Origin: Pseudomonadales bacterium
Lineage (GTDB): Bacteria; Pseudomonadota; Gammaproteobacteria; Pseudomonadales; Azotimanducaceae
DNA length: 64,000 nucleotides
NCBI GenBank assembly: GCA_041395945.1
Contig: JAWKZN010000002.1
Span: 868,001 to 932,000 of the forward strand
Reading direction: 5' to 3'
Shown: in pieces, positions 1 to 7,696 of the stretch
Layout of the letters: each line of letters starts with the position of its first letter
How positions within the stretch are numbered: position 1 is the first letter of the stretch
The notes under the pieces: generated by a model
Database searches by the model: none
What the model saw: the letters and a program-made list of their open reading frames with translations, nothing else
Told to the model about the DNA's origin: nothing
Made by a program: the position numbers and the translations under genes

Positions 1-380
1 CAGCCGGTGACACCGGCCGGAATCTGCTGCTGTTCCGAATAGACCTTGGTATAGAGCTTCAGCAGTGAGTCCTCGCGGTCCTCGCCAACGAAGAATCGGA
101 CGCTCACCACCGCCCGGCCGCTGCTCGAAGTGGAATAGACATGTTCCACACCGTCGATCTGGGCCAGCAGCTTTTCCAGCGGAGTAGTCACCAGTCGCTC
201 GACCTGGCGGGCATCCAGGCCAGGGGCATCGATGAGCACGTCCGCGCTGGGCACCACGATCTGGGGCTCTTCTTCCCTGGGTGTGAGCACCAGCGCAGCC
301 AGGCCCAGGCCGAAAGCCAGCAACAGCAGCAGCACGGGTACAGTCCCTTCCAGGGACAGCCTCAACAGGCGATCGAACAC
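1..380 (-). CDS. RND efflux permease, N-terminal fragment
   Basis: Inner-membrane permease of an RND pump, cut by the left window edge so that only about 126 residues are present. The GTG at 380 is chosen because GGGAG lies about 8 nt upstream and the protein then begins directly with the short cytoplasmic lead (FDRLLRLSLEG) and the first membrane helix (about residues 14-31). The porter-domain start follows, with PREEEPQIVVPSADV and TTPLEKLLAQIDGVEHVYS, which is characteristic of the CzcA/AcrB superfamily. It lies 135 nt downstream of another complete RND permease on the same strand, so it is probably the last gene of that operon. Substrate is unknown. Family assignment is secure; completeness cannot be judged. 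Confidence 0.85.
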   Translation of the reverse strand, partial: MFDRLLRLSLEGTVPVLLLLLAFGLGLAALVLTPREEEPQIVVPSADVLIDAPGLDARQVERLVTTPLEKLLAQIDGVEHVYSTSSSGRAVVSVRFFVGEDREDSLLKLYTKVYSEQQQIPAGVTG

Positions 381-515
381 AGCAGGTGCTCCCTTGGAAA
401 TCAGCAGTAAGACCGGTTGCGGCCGCTGAGGGAATTCAGCGAGCTGCGCAGATCCGGATCAGGTGACATCGGCCACAGAGCCTACCCAGTGCGCAGGGGG
501 ATTTCACATAGGGAA

Positions 516-3500
516 TCACCGCAGCATCATTCCGGCTTCCGGCGCTGCTTCCGGAGCCGCCTCCTGCAGCCTTGCCAGATGCGGTGGTTTGCGAACCAGA
601 TACGTATAGACCGTCGGTACGACCAGCAGGGTGAAAAAGGTGCCGAAGGTCATGCCACCGACGATCACCCAGCCGATGTCCTGGCGTGACTCCGCACCGG
701 CACCCGAGGCGAATGCCAGCGGGACCGCACCCAGCACCATGGCGCCGGTGGTCATCAGAATGGGACGCAAACGCAGCACACTGGCTTTCCGCACCGCCTC
801 GAACAGCTCCTCACCCTGTGCGCGCAGCTGATTGCTGAATTCCACGATGAGGATGCCGTGTTTGGTGATCAGGCCAACCAGTGTGATGAGGCCGATCTGC
901 GAATAAATGTTGAGAGTGGCACCGGTCAGAGTCAGCGCCAGCAGAGCGCCGGCGATCGCCAGCGGCACACTGAACATGATCACCAGTGGAGAGACAAAGC
1001 TTTCGAACTGGGCTGCCAGTACCAGGTAGATGAAAGCCAGCGCCAGAAAGAAGGTCAGGAAGATCTTCGACGAGGAATCCCTGAATTCCCGTGATACGCC
1101 TTCGTAGTCCACCTGGGTCGTGGGGCCCATGACGTCGCGGGCGATACTTTCAAGTCGATCGAGCGCCTGACCCATCGAGTAACCGGGCCCGATACTCGCG
1201 ATGATCTTCGCCGAGCGCAGCTTGTTGAAGTGATTGAGCTCCCGGGGTGCCACCGTCTCCCTGACATTGACGAGATTCGACAGCTGGATCATCTCACCAC
1301 CCGCGCCACGCACATAGATTCTGGTGAGATCCGCCGGATCCCGACGATCCACATCAGCGACCTGCAGTTTGACATCGTACTGCTCGGCGTTGCGCTTGAA
1401 GCGGGTCACCTCCCGACCGCCGAGCATGGTCTCCAGCGTGCGGCCGATTTCCACCACACTGACCCCGACCGCTGCGACTTTATCCCGGTGCACCTCGACC
1501 TTGAGTTCCGGTTTGTTGAGCTTCAGGTCCGTGTCCACGTTTACCAGAGCGGGCTCGTCTTCCAGCCGGGCCAGTATTTCCTCGATCTGCTCATCGAGGC
1601 GTTCATAGGAGTCAGTGGTCATGACAACGAACTGCACGGCCTGCGCACCATTGCCGCTCGAACCCATCGAAGGGGGGGTTGCGGTGAAAGCACGGATGCC
1701 CGGAATCGCCAGCATCTTCGGCAGCATCTCTGCGGCCACTTCCTGGGCAGAACGCTGGCGATCGTCCCAGTGCGCCAGCGACACGTAGGACATCATGTTC
1801 GACACCGTCGGCCAGCCCATGATCATCATGTAGGTCATGACCTCGGGGGTAGCCTCGTAGATCTTATCCATCGCCAGAGTGTAGGAATTCAGGTACTCAA
1901 GTGTCGCACCTTCCGGAGCAACGGCGAATGCCATCACCGTGCCGCGATCTTCGACAGGTGCCAGTTCCGAGTTGAGCCCCCGATAGAGCACCACACAGAC
2001 GCCACCGATGAGTACCATGAGCGCGAGCACCACCGGTCGCATCGACAGGCTCAGCGCCAGGGAACGGCTGTACAGACCTGTCAGACCATTCAGTACGCGC
2101 TCACCGAAATTGAATGCTTCACCATGGGTTTTCTCATGCCGCAGCATGCGTGATGCCATGGTGACCGACAGCGTCAGTGCAACGAAACCAGAGACTACGA
2201 CCGCACCTGCCAGTGTCAGCGCGAATTCAGTGAACAGCGTACCCGTCTTGCCTTCGGTGAAGGCAATGGGGGCAAATACCGCTGCGAGCGTGAAGGTCAT
2301 GGCGATGATCGCGAAGCCGATCTGCCTGGAACCGACAATGGCCGCCTGCGCCGCCGGCATACCCTGCTCGATGTAACGGTAAATGTTCTCCAGCATGACG
2401 ATGGCATCATCCACCACCAGTCCGATGGCGAGCACGAAGGCCAGCAGGGTGATGGTGTTAATCGAGAATCCCAGCCCCCACATGATCGCCAGAGCACCGA
2501 TCAGGGCGACGGGAATCGTTACCAGTGGAACCAGCGTTGCCCGCCAGTTGCGCAGAAACAGAAAGATCACCAGCACCACCAGCGCGATGGCCTCGAATAT
2601 GGTGATGAACACCCGTTTGATGGACTCATCGATGTAACCGGCCGAGTCATAGCCGACGTTGACGACCATACCTTCAGGAAGCACGCCTTTGAGCGCTTCG
2701 AGCTCGCGCATTACACCGCGGGAAACATCCAGTGGATTCGCCGTCGACTGCTTCACCATGCCCAGCCCGACAGCTGTGGCACCGCTCGATCGCGACATGC
2801 GTCGCACGTCTTCGGGTCCGATTTCAATGTTCGCGACGTCGCCGAGCCGGATGAGATAACCGTCCGCGTCGCGCAGAATGATGCGGCTGAATTCTTCCGG
2901 CGTCGTCAGATCGGTTTCGGACAGCACGGTGAATTCCCGATCGATGCTCTCGATCCGACCCGACGGGACTTCCACATTCTGTTCACGCAGTGCGCGTTCC
3001 ACGTCAGCCGGTGTCAGCGAATAGGCGGCCAGCCGGGCACGATCCAGCCAGACGCGCATCGAGTACCGGCGTGACCCGAAGATCTGCACCTGGGCAACAC
3101 CCGGCAGGATCTGCAACCGGTCCTTGACGATCCGATCCGCATAGTCGGTGATTTCCATCTCATCGTGACGGTCCGAGGTGAGCGCCATGTACATCATCGG
3201 CCGCGCGTCTGCTTCCGTCTTCTCGACGATCGGGTCTTCCACTTCCCTCGGCAGCAGTGAGCGCGCCCGCGACACCCGATCACGCACGTCGTTGGTGGCA
3301 CCGTCAGGATCCCGTTCGCTGGTAAAGCGCACGGTGATCTGGCTCATCTCCGCCCGACTGATCGAGCTGAGATAGTCGATGCCTTCAATACCCGAGATGG
3401 CGTCTTCCAGCGGAGTGGTGACCTGGCTTTCGATGATTTCCGCGTTGGCGCCCTGATAGAGGGTCTGTACCGAAATTACCGGCTCATCGATATTTGGCAG

Positions 3501-3608
3501 CTCCCGGATGGTCAGCCGGTCCCAGGCGATGAGGCCCAGCAGCACGATGATCAGACTGCTCACCGTGGCGAGTACGGGCCTGCGGATGCTGAGGTCGGAA
3601 AGAATCAT
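516..3608 (-). CDS. RND multidrug efflux permease (AcrB/MexF-like)
   Basis: Proton-driven inner-membrane pump of 1030 residues, the normal length for the HAE-1 family. The N-terminus has a first membrane helix at about 10-29 followed by RELPNIDEPVISVQT and TTPLEDAISGIEGIDYLSS, typical of the porter domain. The paired aspartates of the proton relay are visible in GLVVDDAIVMLENI. It should form a tripartite complex with the adaptor encoded just upstream, whose stop codon it overlaps by 4 nt, and with an outer-membrane channel not in this window. Nothing in the sequence tells the substrate; drugs, bile-like compounds or solvents are all possible for this family. No defects are visible. Confidence 0.97.
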   Translation of the reverse strand: MILSDLSIRRPVLATVSSLIIVLLGLIAWDRLTIRELPNIDEPVISVQTLYQGANAEIIESQVTTPLEDAISGIEGIDYLSSISRAEMSQITVRFTSERDPDGATNDVRDRVSRARSLLPREVEDPIVEKTEADARPMMYMALTSDRHDEMEITDYADRIVKDRLQILPGVAQVQIFGSRRYSMRVWLDRARLAAYSLTPADVERALREQNVEVPSGRIESIDREFTVLSETDLTTPEEFSRIILRDADGYLIRLGDVANIEIGPEDVRRMSRSSGATAVGLGMVKQSTANPLDVSRGVMRELEALKGVLPEGMVVNVGYDSAGYIDESIKRVFITIFEAIALVVLVIFLFLRNWRATLVPLVTIPVALIGALAIMWGLGFSINTITLLAFVLAIGLVVDDAIVMLENIYRYIEQGMPAAQAAIVGSRQIGFAIIAMTFTLAAVFAPIAFTEGKTGTLFTEFALTLAGAVVVSGFVALTLSVTMASRMLRHEKTHGEAFNFGERVLNGLTGLYSRSLALSLSMRPVVLALMVLIGGVCVVLYRGLNSELAPVEDRGTVMAFAVAPEGATLEYLNSYTLAMDKIYEATPEVMTYMMIMGWPTVSNMMSYVSLAHWDDRQRSAQEVAAEMLPKMLAIPGIRAFTATPPSMGSSGNGAQAVQFVVMTTDSYERLDEQIEEILARLEDEPALVNVDTDLKLNKPELKVEVHRDKVAAVGVSVVEIGRTLETMLGGREVTRFKRNAEQYDVKLQVADVDRRDPADLTRIYVRGAGGEMIQLSNLVNVRETVAPRELNHFNKLRSAKIIASIGPGYSMGQALDRLESIARDVMGPTTQVDYEGVSREFRDSSSKIFLTFFLALAFIYLVLAAQFESFVSPLVIMFSVPLAIAGALLALTLTGATLNIYSQIGLITLVGLITKHGILIVEFSNQLRAQGEELFEAVRKASVLRLRPILMTTGAMVLGAVPLAFASGAGAESRQDIGWVIVGGMTFGTFFTLLVVPTVYTYLVRKPPHLARLQEAAPEAAPEAGMMLR

Positions 3609-4717
3609 CTGCCCGCCTCATTTCCGGTATCAGGAATTGCGGCGGCCTGTGCTTCGTCCTCCGGGACCACGCGTACCTCCACCCCATCCCGCAGCTTCAG
3701 CTGACCGGCGGTGATCACCCTGGCATCCCGCGACAGACCGCTGCGCACCTCCACCCGGGAGCCCGCACGCTTGCCCAGCACAACCTCCGCCAGTACCGCG
3801 CGGTTGCCGTCGAGTCGATACACGAAATGCTGCTCGCCACGCGGCACGATGGCGTCCTCCGGCACGAGGATGGCCTCGGCAGCGGCATCAACGACGAGAT
3901 TCACACGGGAAAACAGGCCCGGCCGCAGACGTTCCTCCGAGTTCGGCAGGGCTGCCCGGATCACCACGGCCCGACCGCCGACATCGACCTGGGGCTCGAT
4001 GGCATACACCGACCCGTTGAATGTCTCTCCAGGAAAAGCATCCACCCGCACAGCGATGTCCTGCCCCACCTCGACCTGTGCCAGGTACACCTCGCCCACC
4101 CGGAAATCCACTTTCAATGGATTGATCTGTACCAGGCTCACCAGATCGTCGCCTGCCGCAACGTAGTCACCAACGCTGACGAAGCGCAGGCCCACGATAC
4201 CGGCGAACGGCGCGACGATGCGGGTCTTGTCACGCCGTGCCCTGGCCAGCTGCAGTGCGGCCTCGGCAGCCTGCATGTGCGCGAGCGTACGATCGCGCTC
4301 TTCGATCGGCGCTGCCCGTTTCTCCACCAGTTTCGCGGCCCGCTCATAGGCGAGCTCGGCGATCCGCAGATCCGCCTGCTTTTCCTGGTACTCGGCCTGA
4401 TACACCGAGTCATCCAGGGAAATCAGTGCCGCACCCCGGTCTACCGGCTGGCCTTCGTTGAAATGGATGCCGACGACTCTCCCGGCGATTTCCGGCCGCA
4501 GGGTGATCGCCTCGTTGGCGCGCAGGGTGCCGACGGCCTCGACACTGCGCACCACCGAGCCCAGCGCTACGGGCGCCGCTTCCACAGTGGGCGGTGGCAT
4601 CTTCCAGCCCGCCCCGGGTTTCCCGGCCGCAGGCGTGTCTTCACCAGCAAGGACGTACCACACCAGCGCTGCGCCGCCGAGGACGAGCAGAAGGAAGGCA
4701 CTGATCCACTGTTTCAT
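3605..4717 (-). CDS. RND efflux periplasmic adaptor subunit
   Basis: Membrane fusion protein of 370 residues that bridges the RND permease and the outer-membrane channel. It has an N-terminal anchor (about residues 5-23), then a lipoyl/barrel-sandwich half (ITLRPEIAGRVVGIHFNEGQ), a helical hairpin at about 100-150, and the second lipoyl half (RIVAPFAGIVGLRFVSVGDYV), the expected domain order. It is the first gene of the operon and overlaps the permease start by 4 nt, so translation is probably coupled. The promoter should lie in the short stretch upstream of 4717, next to the left copy of a ~105-bp repeat. Role is inferred from family and neighbours. Confidence 0.96.
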   Translation of the reverse strand: MKQWISAFLLLVLGGAALVWYVLAGEDTPAAGKPGAGWKMPPPTVEAAPVALGSVVRSVEAVGTLRANEAITLRPEIAGRVVGIHFNEGQPVDRGAALISLDDSVYQAEYQEKQADLRIAELAYERAAKLVEKRAAPIEERDRTLAHMQAAEAALQLARARRDKTRIVAPFAGIVGLRFVSVGDYVAAGDDLVSLVQINPLKVDFRVGEVYLAQVEVGQDIAVRVDAFPGETFNGSVYAIEPQVDVGGRAVVIRAALPNSEERLRPGLFSRVNLVVDAAAEAILVPEDAIVPRGEQHFVYRLDGNRAVLAEVVLGKRAGSRVEVRSGLSRDARVITAGQLKLRDGVEVRVVPEDEAQAAAIPDTGNEAGR

Positions 4718-4789
4718 GGTCCGCCGGGGGCTGAGGATGGCCGCTCAGTATATCCCTCCCCCCTATTTCTCCGAATTCACGTTCAGAAA

Positions 4790-4894
4790 CGATTGAATCG
4801 GGGCCCGAAGCCGGCCCAACCCCGGGTGTCATGAAAGTGTCACAGGTGCAGAAAGGAGGGGGGAATCATCAGCTTCATCGACTACTCAACCGTC
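4790..4894. repeat. Left copy of ~105-bp imperfect direct repeat
   Basis: Matches 10291-10393 in the same orientation. The two copies share a diverged left part (blocks such as CGATTGAATC, TGAAAGTGTCA and a GGAGGGG tract) and a right part that is identical over 35 nt (4860-4894 versus 10359-10393). The right copy runs into the 5' end of a DUF4956 gene, so this left copy is a promoter region plus a truncated gene start with no gene attached. The two copies enclose a complete minus-strand operon. Confidence 0.85.
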
Positions 4895-4940
4895 GGTCAC
4901 AATGATCACAGATCCGGGCTCGATCCCGGAGATCATTCGT

Positions 4941-5492
4941 TCAGTCCCCAGTGTTGCGGTTGCGCGACTTCCCGCGTCTGCTGGATACCTGAGTTTCCGC
5001 AGCCGACAGCAGCTCTTCGTCACTGCCGATCAGCGGCCCCCAGTCCGCACCCAGGATCTTGTGGAAGGCCAGCATTTCTTCATCGCCCGCACCACTGCGG
5101 GATTTCACGACCTCCTCCAGAGACTCGAGGATGCCCAGCGCTTCCCGGCGGATCTCCGAGGCACCGCTGCTCCACTGATACTTCGAACGTCGCGGATCCG
5201 CCGGGTGCAGCGACTGTTCGATGAGTCCCAGCTCGATCAGGCTTCGCGCCATCTGATGCACGTTCTGCCGGGTCAGCCCCATTTCCCGTGCGATGTCGGC
5301 GGGGGAATCGATGCCGCAGGCGATGTGCAGGAGAATCAGTGACTGGGTGCGGTGCACGGGCGTGTAGCCGCGGGATCTCAGGATGTTCTGCAGGCTGTTG
5401 TCCATCCAGTTGATCCCGCGCGCGAGTCCGGCAATCAGATGTCTGTCAATTTCCCGCAGCGGGCGGGCGGGACCTTCATCCGTTGCAGCCAT
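4941..5492 (-). CDS. MarR-like winged-helix regulator
   Basis: Putative DNA-binding regulator of 183 residues. The central part reads as a winged helix: helix-turn-helix around IAREMGLTRQNVHQMARSLI (about residues 64-83) followed by a wing with LHPADPRRSKYQW, as in MarR proteins. The ATG at 5492 overlaps the TGA of the upstream DUF3604 gene by one base, so it is the last gene of that operon and may feed back on it. No ligand can be inferred. The C-terminal tail (RRGKSRNRNTGD) is basic and probably disordered. The left repeat copy lies 46 nt downstream of its stop codon. Confidence 0.8.
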   Translation of the reverse strand: MAATDEGPARPLREIDRHLIAGLARGINWMDNSLQNILRSRGYTPVHRTQSLILLHIACGIDSPADIAREMGLTRQNVHQMARSLIELGLIEQSLHPADPRRSKYQWSSGASEIRREALGILESLEEVVKSRSGAGDEEMLAFHKILGADWGPLIGSDEELLSAAETQVSSRRGKSRNRNTGD

Positions 5493-7222
5493 CAGGGCAG
5501 ATACCAGATGGGCGATGTCCAGGCGCGCTCCCGGATCGCGCGGCGGGCTTCGGGAAAATCATCGCACCGGTCCGCGGCGATACAGCGTGCGGCCGTCCAG
5601 CGGGGTGTCGGCGCCTCCTGGACCCGCGCGTACCAGAACGCCGGTGCCGTCGGGTCGAAGTCGGCATCACGCCAGGTCCCGCATACGTCCAGACCGCCGT
5701 CATCCGCCTGCCAGACGGGTACGACCTCTTCGATGAGCTCTCCGCCGCGAAGCTCACCTTTGATGAGTTCGATGCGCTGCAGAGGTATCCGGTCGTACTG
5801 TGCTTCGATCAGAAAATACGCGGCGCCGATCCCGCCGGCCAGTTTACCGCCCATCGGTACCATGTCTCCGGTTGCGCCATTGTCGCAACTCAGTGGATTG
5901 GGCGAAGCCGAAATACGGACCTTGATTCGCGGGCCACTGGTAGCGAAAACCTCGCGACGCTGCAATGCCGCGAAAACGCTGGACCGGGTGTTTTCTTCCG
6001 CCCAGACACCAACCATTCCGCCGGGATTCCAGGTCTGTCGGGCCATGGTGCGTTCAATGTCACCAATTCCGAACACCGAACCCAGCCACTGGTCCTCCTC
6101 GACAAAGCCCCCTGCGGCAGCGTGATTGTCAGTGGAACCGATGATGCCCAGCTGCAGCGGGTTCACGCCGGACTCGGCATAACTGTAAAGGCCGCGCAGC
6201 AACAGCCGGCGCACATAACTGCCGCGCATCCGCTCCCATTCCGCCTCACTGAACTCTGCGGCAGGAGTAGGCCTGGAGCTGCGGTTGAGGATAACCTCGA
6301 AACCGCAGTCCTCGTCGGTTGTGCCGAATACAGGCAGACACTCGCTGTTACCCTTTTCCTGGTGGATTTCAATGAGTCTTTCGAAGCGGGCCCGCAGCGC
6401 CAGAGCATCCGCCGGTTCGGTTTCCACATCGAAGCTCTTGCCGTCTCCCATATTGGTGTTGTGCGGAATCACCACCACGTCGCAGCCGTCTTCGGCGCGA
6501 CACTGGCGGTCCAGTTCGCGCCACATCCGTTCCGGAGTGGGGAACCGGAGATAGTCGATGGCTTCCCGGGATACCTGCTCGCTGCCGAATATCACGTTGC
6601 GGTGGGTGTGGCTGAAATCCGGGGTGGCTGACCATTCATAGGCCGCAAACGAAGTGAATGTGCAGGGGGCATTGGCATCGTGTGCCTGCCTCTGGATGCG
6701 TTGCCACTGATGCATCGAGCCGTTCGCACAGAGCGCAGGATCGCCCTGGCACAGGGAGGTCTGCCGGGGGTCTGCCTTGGTGATCGTCGGCACCACGTAT
6801 TCGGCGAATACCTCGGTGCCGGTTGCGGCCGTATTCCTGGTTGTAAGCACTGTGCAGTAGGGATCCTCCTTCCAGAGCGGATCGGTGCATGCGTACATCA
6901 GATCGAACCACTCCGCGTGATCCGTGACCGCCATGAAATCGAGCGGGCGATCGAGTTTCACGGTGTGGCCGCCGGGTAGCTCAATCGGTGCACCCCTGGC
7001 GAATGCGTAGGCTTCCCGGGGCGTCGCAACAGTGCCGTAACCCCAGGCATCGAGGGAAAATCCGGTATGAACGTGCAGATCGCCCCAGTAGACGTGCTTT
7101 ACCCCGGCTTCGAAGTAATCGCAGTGGGAATCCTGCGCAGCAAAAGCCGGACCTGCCAGAACTGCGCAGAGGAGGAGACCACAATGAGCCGCTATCCTGA
7201 ACCCGCTGAATCGGACAATCAC
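5492..7222 (-). CDS. Secreted DUF3604 (PHP-like) protein
   Basis: A 576-residue member of the DUF3604 family, which is related to PHP metal-dependent phosphoesterases; no reaction is established for the family as far as I know. A signal peptide (hydrophobic at about 12-27, ending GPAFAA) precedes the first metal-ligand motif YWGDLHVHTGFSLDA (His50, His52), then AVTDHAEWFD and a late GIIGSTDNHAA. The GTG at 7222 is preferred over a longer reading because it forms a 4-nt GTGA overlap with the upstream gene's stop and puts the signal peptide at the N-terminus. Co-transcription with an upstream TonB receptor suggests that an imported or periplasmic compound is the substrate; this is inference. 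Confidence 0.88.
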   Translation of the reverse strand: MIVRFSGFRIAAHCGLLLCAVLAGPAFAAQDSHCDYFEAGVKHVYWGDLHVHTGFSLDAWGYGTVATPREAYAFARGAPIELPGGHTVKLDRPLDFMAVTDHAEWFDLMYACTDPLWKEDPYCTVLTTRNTAATGTEVFAEYVVPTITKADPRQTSLCQGDPALCANGSMHQWQRIQRQAHDANAPCTFTSFAAYEWSATPDFSHTHRNVIFGSEQVSREAIDYLRFPTPERMWRELDRQCRAEDGCDVVVIPHNTNMGDGKSFDVETEPADALALRARFERLIEIHQEKGNSECLPVFGTTDEDCGFEVILNRSSRPTPAAEFSEAEWERMRGSYVRRLLLRGLYSYAESGVNPLQLGIIGSTDNHAAAGGFVEEDQWLGSVFGIGDIERTMARQTWNPGGMVGVWAEENTRSSVFAALQRREVFATSGPRIKVRISASPNPLSCDNGATGDMVPMGGKLAGGIGAAYFLIEAQYDRIPLQRIELIKGELRGGELIEEVVPVWQADDGGLDVCGTWRDADFDPTAPAFWYARVQEAPTPRWTAARCIAADRCDDFPEARRAIRERAWTSPIWYLP

Positions 7223-7512
7223 CGGGATGCACCTGCCGGGGATTGCCCGGGCTCGAACCGCGCGAGACCGCGCACCCGCCGCCGCACGTTCCAGCCGAAC
7301 AGCGCAGCACAGACAGGGGCAACGGCTGTCGACGACCAGGAGAACATCGATGTGCCGCCACCCCACCAGTAACGCAGCAGTTCATAGGCCGGGTAGATGA
7401 CGAAGAGGACAGATCCGCCAAGCGCCATCGACGTGTAATCTATCTTTGCATCACTGACTTCGAATGCGGCCGCGTGTTCCACGCTCGCCGGCGGCAACAG
7501 GTCGCTTTTCAT
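7219..7512 (-). CDS. Small two-helix membrane protein
   Basis: A 97-residue protein with no recognised family. It has two likely membrane helices (about residues 28-48 and 57-74) separated by a short GGGTS turn, and an arginine-rich segment (RRRVRG) after the second helix, suggesting a cytoplasmic C-terminus. The ATG has an AGG close upstream, and the stop codon overlaps the GTG start of the DUF3604 gene by 4 nt, which supports both being real. It could be a membrane partner of the DUF3604 protein or of transport through the upstream TonB receptor. Function unknown. Confidence 0.65.
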   Translation of the reverse strand: MKSDLLPPASVEHAAAFEVSDAKIDYTSMALGGSVLFVIYPAYELLRYWWGGGTSMFSWSSTAVAPVCAALFGWNVRRRVRGLARFEPGQSPAGASR

Positions 7513-7523
7513 CCTTTACCTCT

Positions 7524-7683
7524 TCAGAAGGGTTTGACCACCGCCAGATAAATCACATAGGGAATGGTCACAAGCACCACCATGCTTCATCGAATACCAT
7601 CCTTGCGCCGGTGTCCAGCCACCTGCCAGCATCTGCAGCGGACCGGTGTTCAGCAGCATGGGAAACGCCAGGTGTTCCAGCAC
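7524..7683 (-). pseudogene. Possible frameshifted small membrane ORF
   Basis: Between the TonB receptor stop and the next gene, the minus strand has a reading frame from a GTG at 7683 (starting VLEHLAFPMLLNTGP). A different frame at 7583-7524 encodes a hydrophobic end (MVVLVTIPYVIYLAVVKPF). One single-base frameshift would join them into a ~53-residue one-helix protein. It may equally be chance coding potential in a GC-rich spacer. Confidence 0.25.
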
Positions 7684-7696
7684 GACGCCTTTCCGA

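Noticed and set aside
1230..2153. 307-codon plus-strand frame inside the RND permease
   Set aside because: His/Arg-rich shadow of a complete, well conserved permease on the other strand.
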